A stretch of 52,107 nucleotides of DNA from Candidatus Poribacteria bacterium. GTDB taxonomy: Bacteria > Poribacteria > WGA-4E > PCPOR2b. The stretch lies in NCBI GenBank assembly GCA_022822005.1, contig JAJECO010000014.1, forward strand, positions 1 through 52,107, given 5' to 3'. A program made the position numbers and the translations under genes. Shown in pieces: positions 35,320-44,372 of the stretch; positions within the stretch are counted from its first letter, which is position 1; each line of letters opens with the position of its first letter. The notes beneath the pieces were generated by a model, which did no database searches, was not told the origin of the DNA, and was given only the letters and a program-made list of their open reading frames with translations.

Positions 35320-36879
35320 TTAGTCTGACTGGTTTTCCAGCGTGACGAATGCGGCGCCCCTATTGTTTGGCAGCCTGACGTATAGCAGAACCTTTGGTTG
35401 ATTTTTAACTGCTTGGATCCGCTCCCGGTAGTCTTTGATGTCTGATATTTCCACATCTTCAATTTCTTGGATCAAAGTGCCGACACCAATCCCTGCCCTT
35501 GCAGCGGGGCTGCGTCGCTCAACCGCAGCGACGATCACGCCGCTTTCGTCTTCATATCCATATCGTGCTGCCAGTTCATTGGTCAAATCCTGTACATGGA
35601 TATCTGCAAACGCTCCTACATCCGCCTCATCGGGGATAAAACGTTCTGCCCTACCACCTAACCGCGCAAGCACTTCTGGGGTGCGTTTTTCAAGCTTGAC
35701 CTTTAGGATTTTTTCTGCCCCTTTGCGGCTGACCTTCACTTCAACCGTTTCGCCAACGCCTGTTTCGGCGACAACGTGCATGAGATGATTCATATCACGG
35801 ATGGTCATCTTATTGAACTCGACAATCACATCCCCACGGCGGATACCGGCTTTGTGTGCTGGCGTTCCTTTGTACGCCTCTCGAATCAGTGCGCCACGCG
35901 GTTCCTCAAGTTTTAACTTCTCTGCCAAGTCGTAGTCGATAGGCTGAAGCGAAACGCCCAACCAGCCGCGTTCAACTTCCCCTTTCTCAATTAATTGGGT
36001 CATGACTCGCTTTGCGAGATTAGTCGGGATGGCGAATCCGACCCCGACATTGCCGTATGAGAATCCGCCCCCGGTGGCGATTGCGGTATTAATGCCAATT
36101 AACTCACCACGGATATTAATGAGCGCGCCGCCGCTGTTACCGCGATTGATTGCGGCGTCGGTTTGGATAAAGTCCATATACGCGATGTCAATACCAGGAG
36201 CAGGAGAGGTGCGTCCTTTTGCACTGACCATCCCGCGTGTTACTGTTTGGGCAAGTCCGAATGGGCTTCCGATGGCAATCACCCACTCTCCGATCTCAAG
36301 GTCTGCCGAGTCACCAAGAGGCAAAATGGGTAAATCATTCCCATCAATCTTCAGGACAGCGAGATCGGTTCCTTGGCGACCTGCGTCTTTTCCAACCACC
36401 TCTGCCCGATATTCGCGTCCGTTGGGTAGGACCACCATGATATCTTCGGCGTTTTCAATAACGTGGTTGTTCGTCAAGATGTAGCCATTTTCGCTGACGA
36501 TAACGCCGGATCCAAGCCCTCTCTGTTCTTCTCTCTCTTGAGGTTCATCTTGACCTCGCCGTTCGCTGCGCTCTCGGGGACCGAACCAAAATTCGAACCA
36601 ATCATCGCTAAAAGGATCGGACCGATTCTGTCGGGTTGGGACAGATCGGGTGGTTGCAATCTGCACAACGGCGGGTTTGGCGCGATTTACCACTTTGATG
36701 AATGCACGATTTGCCCGCTCTAAGTATTCAAAGTCCTGATTCGGACTATCATTGGTTTGGCCAATTGCAGTCTGAGGGGTAAATGTCGGATTATCTGGGC
36801 TTATCGTTATACCGACAGCGATTATTAATGCTATAACTACGAGTGAAATTGTCCATTTGGTTGAATTTGACTTAAACAT
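35320..36879 (-). CDS. degP: Periplasmic serine protease DegP/HtrA
   Basis: The 519-residue product is an exported quality-control protease. An N-terminal signal or anchor segment (WTISLVVIALIIAVGITI) precedes the trypsin-like domain. The triad is H in ILTNNHVIENA, D in GTDLAVLKIDG and S in NRGNSGGALIN. Two PDZ domains follow, the first with RGWLGVSLQPIDYD and the second near the end with GIGVGTLIQEIEDVE. The ATG at 36879 is preferred because AAAAGGAGGG lies just before it; an upstream start at 36912 does not fit. It follows a second hsp20 on the same strand, separated by a terminator, so it may have its own promoter. Confidence 0.93.
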   Translation of the reverse strand: MFKSNSTKWTISLVVIALIIAVGITISPDNPTFTPQTAIGQTNDSPNQDFEYLERANRAFIKVVNRAKPAVVQIATTRSVPTRQNRSDPFSDDWFEFWFGPRERSERRGQDEPQEREEQRGLGSGVIVSENGYILTNNHVIENAEDIMVVLPNGREYRAEVVGKDAGRQGTDLAVLKIDGNDLPILPLGDSADLEIGEWVIAIGSPFGLAQTVTRGMVSAKGRTSPAPGIDIAYMDFIQTDAAINRGNSGGALINIRGELIGINTAIATGGGFSYGNVGVGFAIPTNLAKRVMTQLIEKGEVERGWLGVSLQPIDYDLAEKLKLEEPRGALIREAYKGTPAHKAGIRRGDVIVEFNKMTIRDMNHLMHVVAETGVGETVEVKVSRKGAEKILKVKLEKRTPEVLARLGGRAERFIPDEADVGAFADIHVQDLTNELAARYGYEDESGVIVAAVERRSPAARAGIGVGTLIQEIEDVEISDIKDYRERIQAVKNQPKVLLYVRLPNNRGAAFVTLENQSD

Positions 36880-36956
36880 TGCTGGACCCTCCTTTTCTGG
36901 TTCAAAACACACCGTTATCGAAATGAAAGTTTCAAAAAAGTACAGCGTGTTTGACA

Positions 36957-36996
36957 GAAAAAAAGCGTCCTACGTTTAGACGCAGGACGCTTTTTT
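36957..36996 (-). terminator. Bidirectional-type terminator after minus-strand hsp20
   Basis: GCGTCCTACGT at 36965-36975 pairs with ACGCAGGACGC at 36980-36990 with one mismatch and a TTAG loop. A-runs and T-runs flank it on either side, so it can work in both directions. It separates hsp20 from degP. Confidence 0.85.
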
Positions 36997-37009
36997 GCAA
37001 ATCAGGTGA

Positions 37010-37456
37010 TTATTCGACACTGATTTGAATCTCTTTGGGTTGAACCTCTTTTGCTTTTGGAATGGCTACGGTCAACACGCCGTTCGTGAATTTGGCTTTG
37101 ATGTCTTCAGGATCCAAGTTTGCTGGCAATGTGAAAGACCGTTGGAATCGACCATAGCTCCGTTCCACACGATGGTATTTCTGGTCGTTTTCGTCGCTTT
37201 CCTGCATTTTTTCGCCTTTGAGTGTGAGGACATCATCCGTCACAGAGACTTGGACATCCTTCTCAGAGAGTCCCGGAATTTCGGCACGGATTTCGACGTG
37301 ATCATTCGCTTCTAAAATATCAACAACCGGCATCCAATCCAAAGTCTCACCCTCTGCACGATAGCGCGCGGGTCTTGTCCAGTTATCAAACAATCGACTC
37401 ATCTCATTGTGAATGCTAAAAAGGTCTTGTATCGGTCTCGTGGTTAGGCTTTTCAT
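37010..37456 (-). CDS. Small heat-shock protein (Hsp20), second copy
   Basis: This 148-residue holdase has its alpha-crystallin domain at about 42-140, with DWMPVVDILEANDHVEIRAE at the front and FTNGVLTVAIPKAKE (the A/F-x-x-G-x-L motif). The C-terminus ends EIQISVE, close to an IxI motif. The ATG at 37456 has TTGGAGGAGC upstream and replaces a longer frame at 37525. It differs from the 29371 copy, so it is not a recent duplicate. A very strong sigma-54 promoter lies about 60 bp upstream of the start. Confidence 0.92.
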   Translation of the reverse strand: MKSLTTRPIQDLFSIHNEMSRLFDNWTRPARYRAEGETLDWMPVVDILEANDHVEIRAEIPGLSEKDVQVSVTDDVLTLKGEKMQESDENDQKYHRVERSYGRFQRSFTLPANLDPEDIKAKFTNGVLTVAIPKAKEVQPKEIQISVE

Positions 37457-37528
37457 TTTTTTGCTCCTCCAATTTTTCGATTTATGGTTGGTTTTGTGAG
37501 TATTGTCACTCAGACGATCTAACATGGG

Positions 37529-37543
37529 GCAAGTGTCGTGCCA
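37529..37543 (-). promoter_or_regulatory. Sigma-54 promoter for minus-strand hsp20
   Basis: On the minus strand the site reads TTGGCACG-ACAC-TTGCC. It matches every position of TGGCACG-N4-TTGC, with GG and GC ten bases apart. Transcription should start near 37517, giving a leader of about 60 nt. Confidence 0.75.
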
Positions 37544-37687
37544 AACTCTGTTTCTTGTGCCAATTAGAAAAAGGAAATATCGCTCAATCCCTGTGAAGAC
37601 GCGGGTTTCAGCAGAGCTTGAGCGATGGGATCTATTATAAATCTGAAGGACTCGCAGACAGGTTTACCGTTTGTTGTCTAATCACTG

Positions 37688-37751
37688 TATGTCATTATGA
37701 CATGGTTTATGGTCGAATCATTGCACTACAACGATATGTCATTTTGACCTG
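37688..37751. promoter_or_regulatory. Candidate enhancer sites for the NtrC-type activator
   Basis: A near-perfect palindrome TATGTCATTATGACATG at 37688-37704 and a related TATGTCATTTTGACCTG at 37735-37751 lie 47 bp apart. They sit between the divergent sigma-54 promoters, very close to the kinase promoter and about 150-200 bp from the hsp20 promoter. Fis-type activators bind such dyads. The link to the neighbouring regulator is inference. Confidence 0.5.
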
Positions 37752-37756
37752 TTTCT

Positions 37757-37772
37757 CGGCACGATTGTTGCC
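37757..37772 (+). promoter_or_regulatory. Sigma-54 promoter for kinase-regulator operon
   Basis: CGGCACG-ATTG-TTGC at 37757-37771 matches 10 of 11 consensus positions, with GG at 37758-37759 and GC at 37770-37771. The kinase ATG is about 200 bp downstream. The rest of 37457-37979 has no gene; a 15-bp direct repeat CTTGAGCGATGGGAT occurs near 37617 and 37864. Confidence 0.7.
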
Positions 37773-37979
37773 ACTGCGTTATACCAATCCTGCGCTCTTC
37801 CGTTGTTAACCTTATGCAGGCTTGAAACTTTTGCAGATGTTCCCGCTGGGGTAGGGCGCGACTTGAGCGATGGGATAATCTGTTGGCGAGGAGATATGCA
37901 CGAAAATATTTCCAATCCATTCCGTTTTGTGCGAAAATAGCTTCTCTATCAAGGCATAGCGTCGAAGGAGACAGTTCCA

Positions 37980-40900
37980 ATGAAACCGGTATTGTCACGG
38001 TTCCTGCTGATTGGACTTTTACTTTTTTGCGAAGTATGGGAGGCAGCTGCCCAATCGCAGGGGGAGGCAGCTGGCATCGTCGGCACCATCTTTATGCCTG
38101 TCCCTGATCACACAACCCCGCATGTCGCGGTGCTTGTCCAAGCCGTTAGAGATGGGGCAGTGGTTGGCACAACGTTGAGCGATGCAGCAGGTAGATTTTC
38201 GTTTGCCAACCTGAAAACGGGACAGTACCGGGTGCGCTGTCAAACGCCAATGGGGTATGTCTATCCAGCGGGAGGAGAAACACATCGGATTGCCGCTGGA
38301 GAAACGCTTCAAGTGCATTTCCACCTAAGTTCTTTCAAAAAAGGTACGTGGAAACACTATGATATCCTTGATGGTTTGGCGGATAACGATGTCACTGCCA
38401 TCTATCGAACCTCCGATGGTGTGATGTGGTTCGGTACCGATGGCGGCGGTGTTTCTGTATACGATGGCGAGCGGTTCAATACCTTCACAACTCAGGACGG
38501 ATTGGCCAGTAATTTCGTCCGTTCCATCTATAGCCCAGACGATACCACTATCTGGTTTGCAACCCAAGGCGGTGTATCTCGCGCCCGCGGGGGCGACAAA
38601 ATGACTTTCACCAGTCTGACGGAAGAGGAGGGATTAATAGATAACGATGTCCGCACGATTTATCAGACAGCAGATGGGATGCTGTGGTTTGGAACCGCAG
38701 GCGGCATTTCCCGATACAACGGCAAAGAATTTGTCAATTTAACGGAGGTATATGGATTGTCACACAACCAGATCCACGCTATCTGCCAAACTTCAGATGA
38801 CGTGCTATGGTTTGGGACACACGAGAGCGGTGTGTTTGGGTATGATGGAGAGAAAATTATCAAACGGCTGATGGAAGAAGATGGCTTGGTAGACAACCAT
38901 GTTCATACCATCTATACCACTCCTGATGATACACTGTGGTTTGGCACTGACGGGGGTGTCTCCGTATACGATGGAAATGAATTTGTCACGCACCTCACGG
39001 AGAGCGATGGATTGGTGGGCAGCCCTGTGCAAGCCATTTGTCGGGCATCGAATGGAGTGATGTGGTTCGGCACACCAGCGGGTGCGTCTCGGTACGACGG
39101 AAAGATAGTTGTCAATTTCACCACAGGGGATGGTCTGGAACATAACTCTGTTGCCGCAATCGACCCCGCACCTGATGGGACGATATGGTTTGGGACATTG
39201 GGCGGCGGCGTTTCCACCTACGACGGGAGTAGCTTTGTCAGCTTCACTACGGCAGATGGACTGGCAGGTAACTGGATTTATGATATCCATCAGGTGTCGG
39301 AAGGGGCAATATGGTTTGGGACATCAGATGGAGTTTCTCGGTACGATCTTCAGCCGGTACTCGGGACAGATGGACGCAGATTTGTTAATCTCACGGTTCA
39401 GGAGGGTTTAGCAAATAACACTGTACGAACTATTCATCACGATGCGGATGGGACCATGTGGTTCGGCACGGATGGCGGCGTGTCTCAATACAATCCAACG
39501 CATCATACTGACGGCGGGCTATTCGTTCATCTCACTACACAAGATGGCTTAATCAACAATACCGTAAGAGTCCTCCATCGTGCACCCGACGGGGTGATGT
39601 GGTTTGGCACGGATGGGGGTGTCTCTTCGTATAACGGAGAACAGTTCTCCAACCTCACCATCCGAGACGGATTGGTAGACAACCGCATTCATGCCATCTG
39701 TGACGGGTCCGATGGCACGCTGTGGTTTGGGACCTACGGCGGGGTGTCCCGTTATTATCCCACAGTTCGTGACGGTGAAAATCGGTTTATCAATTTCACT
39801 GGCGCAGAGGGGCTACCGAGTCATTTCGTTAACGATTTCCTACCCACGCCCGATGGTATGATGTGGTTTGCGACATACAGCGGTGTATCTCGATACAATG
39901 CGTCCCCTCCTTCCGATGGAGTGCCATTTGTCAATTTTACAATTACGGATGGATTGGTGGATAACGAGGTCAACACCCTTTATCGGAGTGCCGACGGGGT
40001 GATGTGGTTTGGCACGGATGGGGGCATTTCTATGTACGATGGAGTTGCGTGGAGTTCTTTGGATACATGGGAGGGATTGGTCTTCCCCAATATAACGGCG
40101 ATTCTCGAAGACGCAAACGGCCTCTTATGGTTTGGAACGACCGAAGGTATAACACGCTACCGTCGAAACACTGTACCGTCAACGGTTCGTATCGTAGCTG
40201 TCAATGTTGCGTCTGTCGGAGCGAATAGGCAATATACACCTTCTGAAAAGATTCCATCTATCACGGTTGGCAGCACCGTCACCATCGAATATCAAGCTAT
40301 CGATTTCAAAACCCACCCACAGAAGCGGCAGTACCGTTATCGAATTCAAGAAATTGACAGGGACGGGCACTCCTCTGTGCGCCCCTATCTCTCACCAACT
40401 AAGGAAACACTGTTTGCGTGGACACCTCAAAAAGCGGGCACCTATATTTTTGAAGTCCAAGCGATTGATCGCGATTTGAACAGATCTGTTTCCGCGAGTA
40501 TAACCTTGAAAATCGTGCTACCATGGTATCTCAACAGTTGGATCGCTATCCCCTCCACGATGGGGATTGCGGGAATCTTCACTCTGGTTATCATTTTCGC
40601 TGGGCGTTACTATGTTAGACGCCGCGAAGCGCAGCAACTACGTCAGGAGATGTTGAGACAGGAGCAAAATGCCCGTGAACAGGCGGAGAGAAACGCCAAT
40701 ATACTTCGTAGTCTCGCCCATGCTGTTAAAAATCCGTTGGCAATCATCGAAGCCTGTTCGGATAATTTAACGATGTTAGAGGAGACAACACCGACGGTAA
40801 CCTATTCGGAAGGGCCCCCGAGCAAATTCTTGCAGAGGATTCGAGAACAGGTGGATCACGCACGTCAGACGGTCAATCAACTGCTTGAGGCAGCGGCGCA

Positions 40901-41399
40901 GCCTGAATTTCAACTTTTTGATCTACGCCTTGAGATGGAGGTTCTGCTGCGCGAAACATTGCAAAGAAATCCGAATTGGGAACATAAAATCACGCTGAGT
41001 AGATATTACGAGGCGATCCCCCACATTCATGGAGATGCAGATAAGCTGCGGATAGCATTTGAGAACCTTGTTATTAACGCGTGTGAAGCGATGGAGGAGA
41101 CCGGGGGCACCCTGACCCTCCGAATGAATCGGACGGTTGATATTGTCCGGATTGGTATACAAGATACCGGCTGCGGTATTGACGCGAAAGCGTTGCAAAA
41201 TGTCTTTAAGCCGCTATATTCAACGAAAAGAGATAGAGGTGGTACCGGATTAGGCATGTGGATTGCACAGCAAATTATCAATGAACACCGCGGGCAAATT
41301 GATATTCGGTCAAAACCCGGTGTTGGAACAACCATCTATGTAGAGTTGCCAATTTTTTTACTACGACAACGACGAGATATATCACTACTGTCAGGGTAA
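37980..41399 (+). CDS. Membrane sensor histidine kinase with double propeller sensor
   Basis: This 1139-residue kinase has a signal peptide (ending about residue 24) and a carboxypeptidase-regulatory-like beta-sandwich (about 30-115). A sensor follows with 14 copies of a WFGT/WFAT-centred repeat (about 120-740), enough for two seven-bladed propellers. Next come a Y_Y_Y-type domain (about 765-845), one membrane helix (about 853-875), a HisKA-like segment with LAHAVKNPLAII (histidine near 914) and an ATPase domain with ENLVINACEAMEE, DTGCGID and GGTGLGMWIA. The sensor is that of Bacteroides hybrid regulators, but here the receiver is on a separate protein and the H-box is NtrB-like. GAAGGAGA precedes the ATG. 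The ligand is probably periplasmic. Confidence 0.93.
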   Translation: MKPVLSRFLLIGLLLFCEVWEAAAQSQGEAAGIVGTIFMPVPDHTTPHVAVLVQAVRDGAVVGTTLSDAAGRFSFANLKTGQYRVRCQTPMGYVYPAGGETHRIAAGETLQVHFHLSSFKKGTWKHYDILDGLADNDVTAIYRTSDGVMWFGTDGGGVSVYDGERFNTFTTQDGLASNFVRSIYSPDDTTIWFATQGGVSRARGGDKMTFTSLTEEEGLIDNDVRTIYQTADGMLWFGTAGGISRYNGKEFVNLTEVYGLSHNQIHAICQTSDDVLWFGTHESGVFGYDGEKIIKRLMEEDGLVDNHVHTIYTTPDDTLWFGTDGGVSVYDGNEFVTHLTESDGLVGSPVQAICRASNGVMWFGTPAGASRYDGKIVVNFTTGDGLEHNSVAAIDPAPDGTIWFGTLGGGVSTYDGSSFVSFTTADGLAGNWIYDIHQVSEGAIWFGTSDGVSRYDLQPVLGTDGRRFVNLTVQEGLANNTVRTIHHDADGTMWFGTDGGVSQYNPTHHTDGGLFVHLTTQDGLINNTVRVLHRAPDGVMWFGTDGGVSSYNGEQFSNLTIRDGLVDNRIHAICDGSDGTLWFGTYGGVSRYYPTVRDGENRFINFTGAEGLPSHFVNDFLPTPDGMMWFATYSGVSRYNASPPSDGVPFVNFTITDGLVDNEVNTLYRSADGVMWFGTDGGISMYDGVAWSSLDTWEGLVFPNITAILEDANGLLWFGTTEGITRYRRNTVPSTVRIVAVNVASVGANRQYTPSEKIPSITVGSTVTIEYQAIDFKTHPQKRQYRYRIQEIDRDGHSSVRPYLSPTKETLFAWTPQKAGTYIFEVQAIDRDLNRSVSASITLKIVLPWYLNSWIAIPSTMGIAGIFTLVIIFAGRYYVRRREAQQLRQEMLRQEQNAREQAERNANILRSLAHAVKNPLAIIEACSDNLTMLEETTPTVTYSEGPPSKFLQRIREQVDHARQTVNQLLEAAAQPEFQLFDLRLEMEVLLRETLQRNPNWEHKITLSRYYEAIPHIHGDADKLRIAFENLVINACEAMEETGGTLTLRMNRTVDIVRIGIQDTGCGIDAKALQNVFKPLYSTKRDRGGTGLGMWIAQQIINEHRGQIDIRSKPGVGTTIYVELPIFLLRQRRDISLLSG

Positions 41400-41416
41400 C
41401 CCTCGTGGTTACCCTG
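41392..41416 (+). terminator. Intercistronic hairpin over the kinase stop codon
   Basis: CAGGGTAACC pairs perfectly with GGTTACCCTG over 10 bp with a CTCGT loop. The kinase TAA lies within the left arm. Only a short TTT follows, so it is probably an attenuator or mRNA-stability element that sets the kinase-to-regulator ratio. Between it and 41549 lie GC-rich repeat fragments (GGCGGGA-type runs). Confidence 0.5.
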
Positions 41417-41548
41417 TTTGGGTTGTCTGTGTTTTTGGGCGGGTACAAGACCCCGATAAATCCCCGACTTATCGGGACAGGCGGGACTCCGACAAGCCGA
41501 GAGCAGGCAGGCGGGATTAAGAAACCTGCCCCTACTGGGGGTGAAATC

Positions 41549-42949
41549 ATGTCAGATGAACCGGGAAAAATTCTCATCATTGAGGACGAAGAAATCTATA
41601 CAGACGTGTATAGCGCAAAGCTGACTCCGTTAGGATATCAGATTGAGACAGCAACGGATGTGTCAATCGCTTCTCATAAACTACGGTCATTCCAGCCGGA
41701 TATAATCATCCTCGATTTGAGATTACAGCGTCAAGATAGTGAAGAAGGGCTTGCGTTTCTAACAGAGATTACGGGGTACAACTCTGCCATCAAGGTGATT
41801 GTTGTCACCGTTGAAGGAACGATAGAAAATGCCATGAGAGCTCATAAGCTGGGGGCTTATGACTTCATTGAGAAGAAAACGCAAGGCTATAACGAACTTC
41901 CCTTCCGAGTCAATCAAGCTTATGAGAAATTGCAGTTAGAACGCCGAATCGCAGCCCTACAACAATCCGAAATTAATCGCATAAAAGGATATCGCTACGG
42001 ACCCGACAAAGTCATCGTTGGGGATTCCGAATCCATGCACCGCTTGTTTGAGAGTGTAGACCGCGTCGCCTCAACGGACGCAACCGTTCTCGTCCAGGGC
42101 GAAAGCGGAACGGGGAAAGAACTTATCGCCCAAGCGGTTCATCATCGCAGTTCCAGAGCCAAGCATCCCTTTGTTACGGTTGCCTGCGGACAAACGGACA
42201 GTGCCCTGCTCGGCAGCGAACTCTTTGGACATGAACGGGGGGCATTCACCGGCGCAACTGGGCGGAAGGGTGGAAAATTTGAGGACGCGAACCGCGGTAC
42301 CATCTTCCTTGATGAAATTGCTGAACTGGATGCGGAGTCTCAAGTAAAGTTCCTGCGCGTCTTGCAGGAGAGAAAGTTTGAACGGCTCGGCGGCAAGCAG
42401 ACCATTGAAGTGGACGTCCGAGTGATTGCAGCGACCAATAAAAATCTGGATCAGGCGGTCCAAGAAGGCACATTTCGCGAGGATCTCTACTATCGACTCA
42501 ACGTTTTTCCGTTATACGTTCCGCCGTTACGCGAGCGCAAATCCGATATACCCCTACTCGCCACTCACTTTCTCACTCAAAGATCGCAGCAGATCAGAGG
42601 CTTTCAGGAAGCAACAATGGCATTTTTAATGAGCTACGCATGGCCAGGGAACGTCCGTGAACTGGAGAACCGTATCGAACAGGCGATGGTCTTAGCCACA
42701 GGTGATTGGATTTCTGCCGCTGACCTCCGGATTGACACCGCTGGAAAATTCGATATCGAAAACAAAGGACTCACTGAATTGGTTGATGAGTACGAGCGAA
42801 TTTTAATCATTGATGCGCTTGAAAGTGCTGTAGACCAGCAGGCTGCGGCGGCCCATCTCGGTATCCCTGAGTCAACGTTGAGACGTAAAATGGATAAGTA
42901 CAGTATTGAGAGAAGTCAATCCAGAAAAGTTCGCCAGAAGCTGCAATAA
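41549..42949 (+). CDS. NtrC-family sigma-54-dependent response regulator
   Basis: The 466-residue product has a receiver domain (1-125) with phosphoacceptor D56 in IIILDLRLQ, a sigma-54 activator AAA+ domain, and a Fis-type helix-turn-helix. The AAA+ domain shows GESGTGKE near 183, the sigma-54-contacting GAFTGA loop near 232, and GTIFLDEIAEL. The C-terminal helix-turn-helix is QQAAAAHLGIPESTLRRKMDK near 431-451. The ATG at 41549 has GGGGGTG upstream; a longer frame from 41405 reads through repeat DNA and is rejected. It pairs with the propeller kinase and should drive the sigma-54 promoters found on both sides. Confidence 0.95.
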   Translation: MSDEPGKILIIEDEEIYTDVYSAKLTPLGYQIETATDVSIASHKLRSFQPDIIILDLRLQRQDSEEGLAFLTEITGYNSAIKVIVVTVEGTIENAMRAHKLGAYDFIEKKTQGYNELPFRVNQAYEKLQLERRIAALQQSEINRIKGYRYGPDKVIVGDSESMHRLFESVDRVASTDATVLVQGESGTGKELIAQAVHHRSSRAKHPFVTVACGQTDSALLGSELFGHERGAFTGATGRKGGKFEDANRGTIFLDEIAELDAESQVKFLRVLQERKFERLGGKQTIEVDVRVIAATNKNLDQAVQEGTFREDLYYRLNVFPLYVPPLRERKSDIPLLATHFLTQRSQQIRGFQEATMAFLMSYAWPGNVRELENRIEQAMVLATGDWISAADLRIDTAGKFDIENKGLTELVDEYERILIIDALESAVDQQAAAAHLGIPESTLRRKMDKYSIERSQSRKVRQKLQ

Positions 42950-42953
42950 CGAG

Positions 42954-43071
42954 AATTTGCGTCGCCAAAAATGGCGAAGTGCCGGAGTCCAGTGGCCACA
43001 AGGCTTTGCGGGTTAATTTACTACCATATACTGCCATAACACGAAATTTGCGTCGCCAAAAATGGCGAAGT
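42954..43071. repeat. Two identical 27-nt hairpin repeats
   Basis: An identical 27-nt unit occurs at 42954-42980 and 43045-43071, each containing the dyad TCGCCA-AAAA-TGGCGA. The similarity extends about 12 bp further upstream. The first copy directly follows the regulator stop. The rest of 42950-43366 holds a sigma-54 promoter and no gene. Confidence 0.6.
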
Positions 43072-43206
43072 TACAGAATAGGCACGTGAGAAGTGATGAG
43101 AATGGGGTCAAATTCCACTCAAATTAACAAATCCCGTGTGGCGGAGAGACCAGGGGCGGCACGGCACAAGCCAGTTAAGTCTAAAAAGTTGACCTCCTTC
43201 AAAATG

Positions 43207-43223
43207 TTGGCGTGGGGCTTGCG
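43207..43223 (+). promoter_or_regulatory. Sigma-54 promoter for secreted propeller gene
   Basis: TTGGCGTG-GGGC-TTGCG has GG at 43209-43210 and GC at 43221-43222 and matches 9 of 11 consensus positions. Transcription would start near 43234, with a 130-nt leader before ATG 43367. In that leader CTCCTTT (43338-43344) can pair perfectly with the ribosome-binding AAAGGAG (43355-43361). Confidence 0.6.
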
Positions 43224-43366
43224 CTAAATAGGGCGAAGCCAAGTTATCAACACTACGAACACTTGGTGAGAAAGAGAACCATACATTAAAAAACCACGTC
43301 CTGTCTCACTGGACACGCAAACGGTCACAAAGACAACCTCCTTTAGAATAGAATAAAGGAGTCGCT

Positions 43367-44344
43367 ATGCGAATTGCTATCCTCGTGGCTTGTCTCTGGC
43401 TTGCCACGAGCCCCCTTTGGGGCAAAATTGCTTTTTATTCCACGCGGGATGGAAACAGTGAAATTTACACGATGCACTCTGACGGGAGCGGCCAGACGCG
43501 GCTGACGTTCAACGCGACGAGGGATAATGCTCCCTCCTGGTCCCCCAATGGGCGACAGATTGCGTTTCATAGCTCCCGCCATGATGATAATGACCCGCAT
43601 ACGGCTGAGGAAAACACGGAGATTTATGTGATGGACGCCGATGGAGGTAACCAACGGAGACTGACCCACTACACCGGACTGGATACCTGTCCAGATTGGC
43701 ATCCCGACGGTTCACAAATTGCGTTTACTAGCACTCGGGACGGGAATTTCAACATTTATGTGATGGACACCGATGGAAGCAACGTGAAGCAGGTCACAGA
43801 TCTGAAGTTTGCCGCAAGACCAAGGTGGTCGCCGGATGGGAAACGGATTGCCTTTGAAGGATATATGGGTGGCAATCAACGGAACATTTACGTCATCAAC
43901 GCCAATGGCACCGCTCCGTTCAGGGTGTCAAAGCCGCGGCCTAAGGCGCACATGTTTTTGGGAGATTGGTCTCCTGATGGGAAACAGGTTCTGTATAAGG
44001 AAACGGTTAACGCCAACCTTGCGAACTCCTTTGCGGTCATTGCCACGCTGAACTTGGTTGGGCAAAGGAAGGTGAAGCATTGGGACCGACTGCTAGTCCC
44101 ACGGATGCCCTTCCAAACTACTACCTTCTCCGCCGATGGGAAGTCCATCCTTTTTGCGGGCAAGAAAGATAACGACTGGAATATCTACCGTTTTCGTCTG
44201 GTAGATCATGCCTTGATACAGTTGACCGACACTCCGGGCAGCGATAAAACTCCCCACGAATGGAATCCCCGTTTGTCCGTTAGACCCCAGCGGTTACTCC
44301 CCCTGTTCTGGGGTGAGATTAAATCTAACCGATTACGGCACTGA
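43367..44344 (+). CDS. Secreted TolB-like PD40 propeller protein
   Basis: The 325-residue product has a signal peptide ([17 protein letters not shown]) and about six WD40-like PD40 units with repeating [20 protein letters not shown] and [10 protein letters not shown] motifs. This is the TolB/DPP-type propeller fold without catalytic residues. It should be periplasmic or released. An AAAGGAG binding site lies before the ATG but can be masked by an upstream hairpin. It lies downstream of the NtrC-type regulator and a sigma-54 promoter, and a truncated paralogue follows at 44373. Confidence 0.85.
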   Translation: MRIAILVACLWLATSPLWGKIAFYSTRDGNSEIYTMHSDGSGQTRLTFNATRDNAPSWSPNGRQIAFHSSRHDDNDPHTAEENTEIYVMDADGGNQRRLTHYTGLDTCPDWHPDGSQIAFTSTRDGNFNIYVMDTDGSNVKQVTDLKFAARPRWSPDGKRIAFEGYMGGNQRNIYVINANGTAPFRVSKPRPKAHMFLGDWSPDGKQVLYKETVNANLANSFAVIATLNLVGQRKVKHWDRLLVPRMPFQTTTFSADGKSILFAGKKDNDWNIYRFRLVDHALIQLTDTPGSDKTPHEWNPRLSVRPQRLLPLFWGEIKSNRLRH

Positions 44345-44372
44345 GGATTGGCTTCGTCGTAAGGGAGTCGTT

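Noticed and set aside
41405-41548. An N-terminal extension of the NtrC-type regulator
   Set aside because: The extra 48 codons read through GC-rich repeat DNA; the receiver domain and a good binding site begin at 41549.
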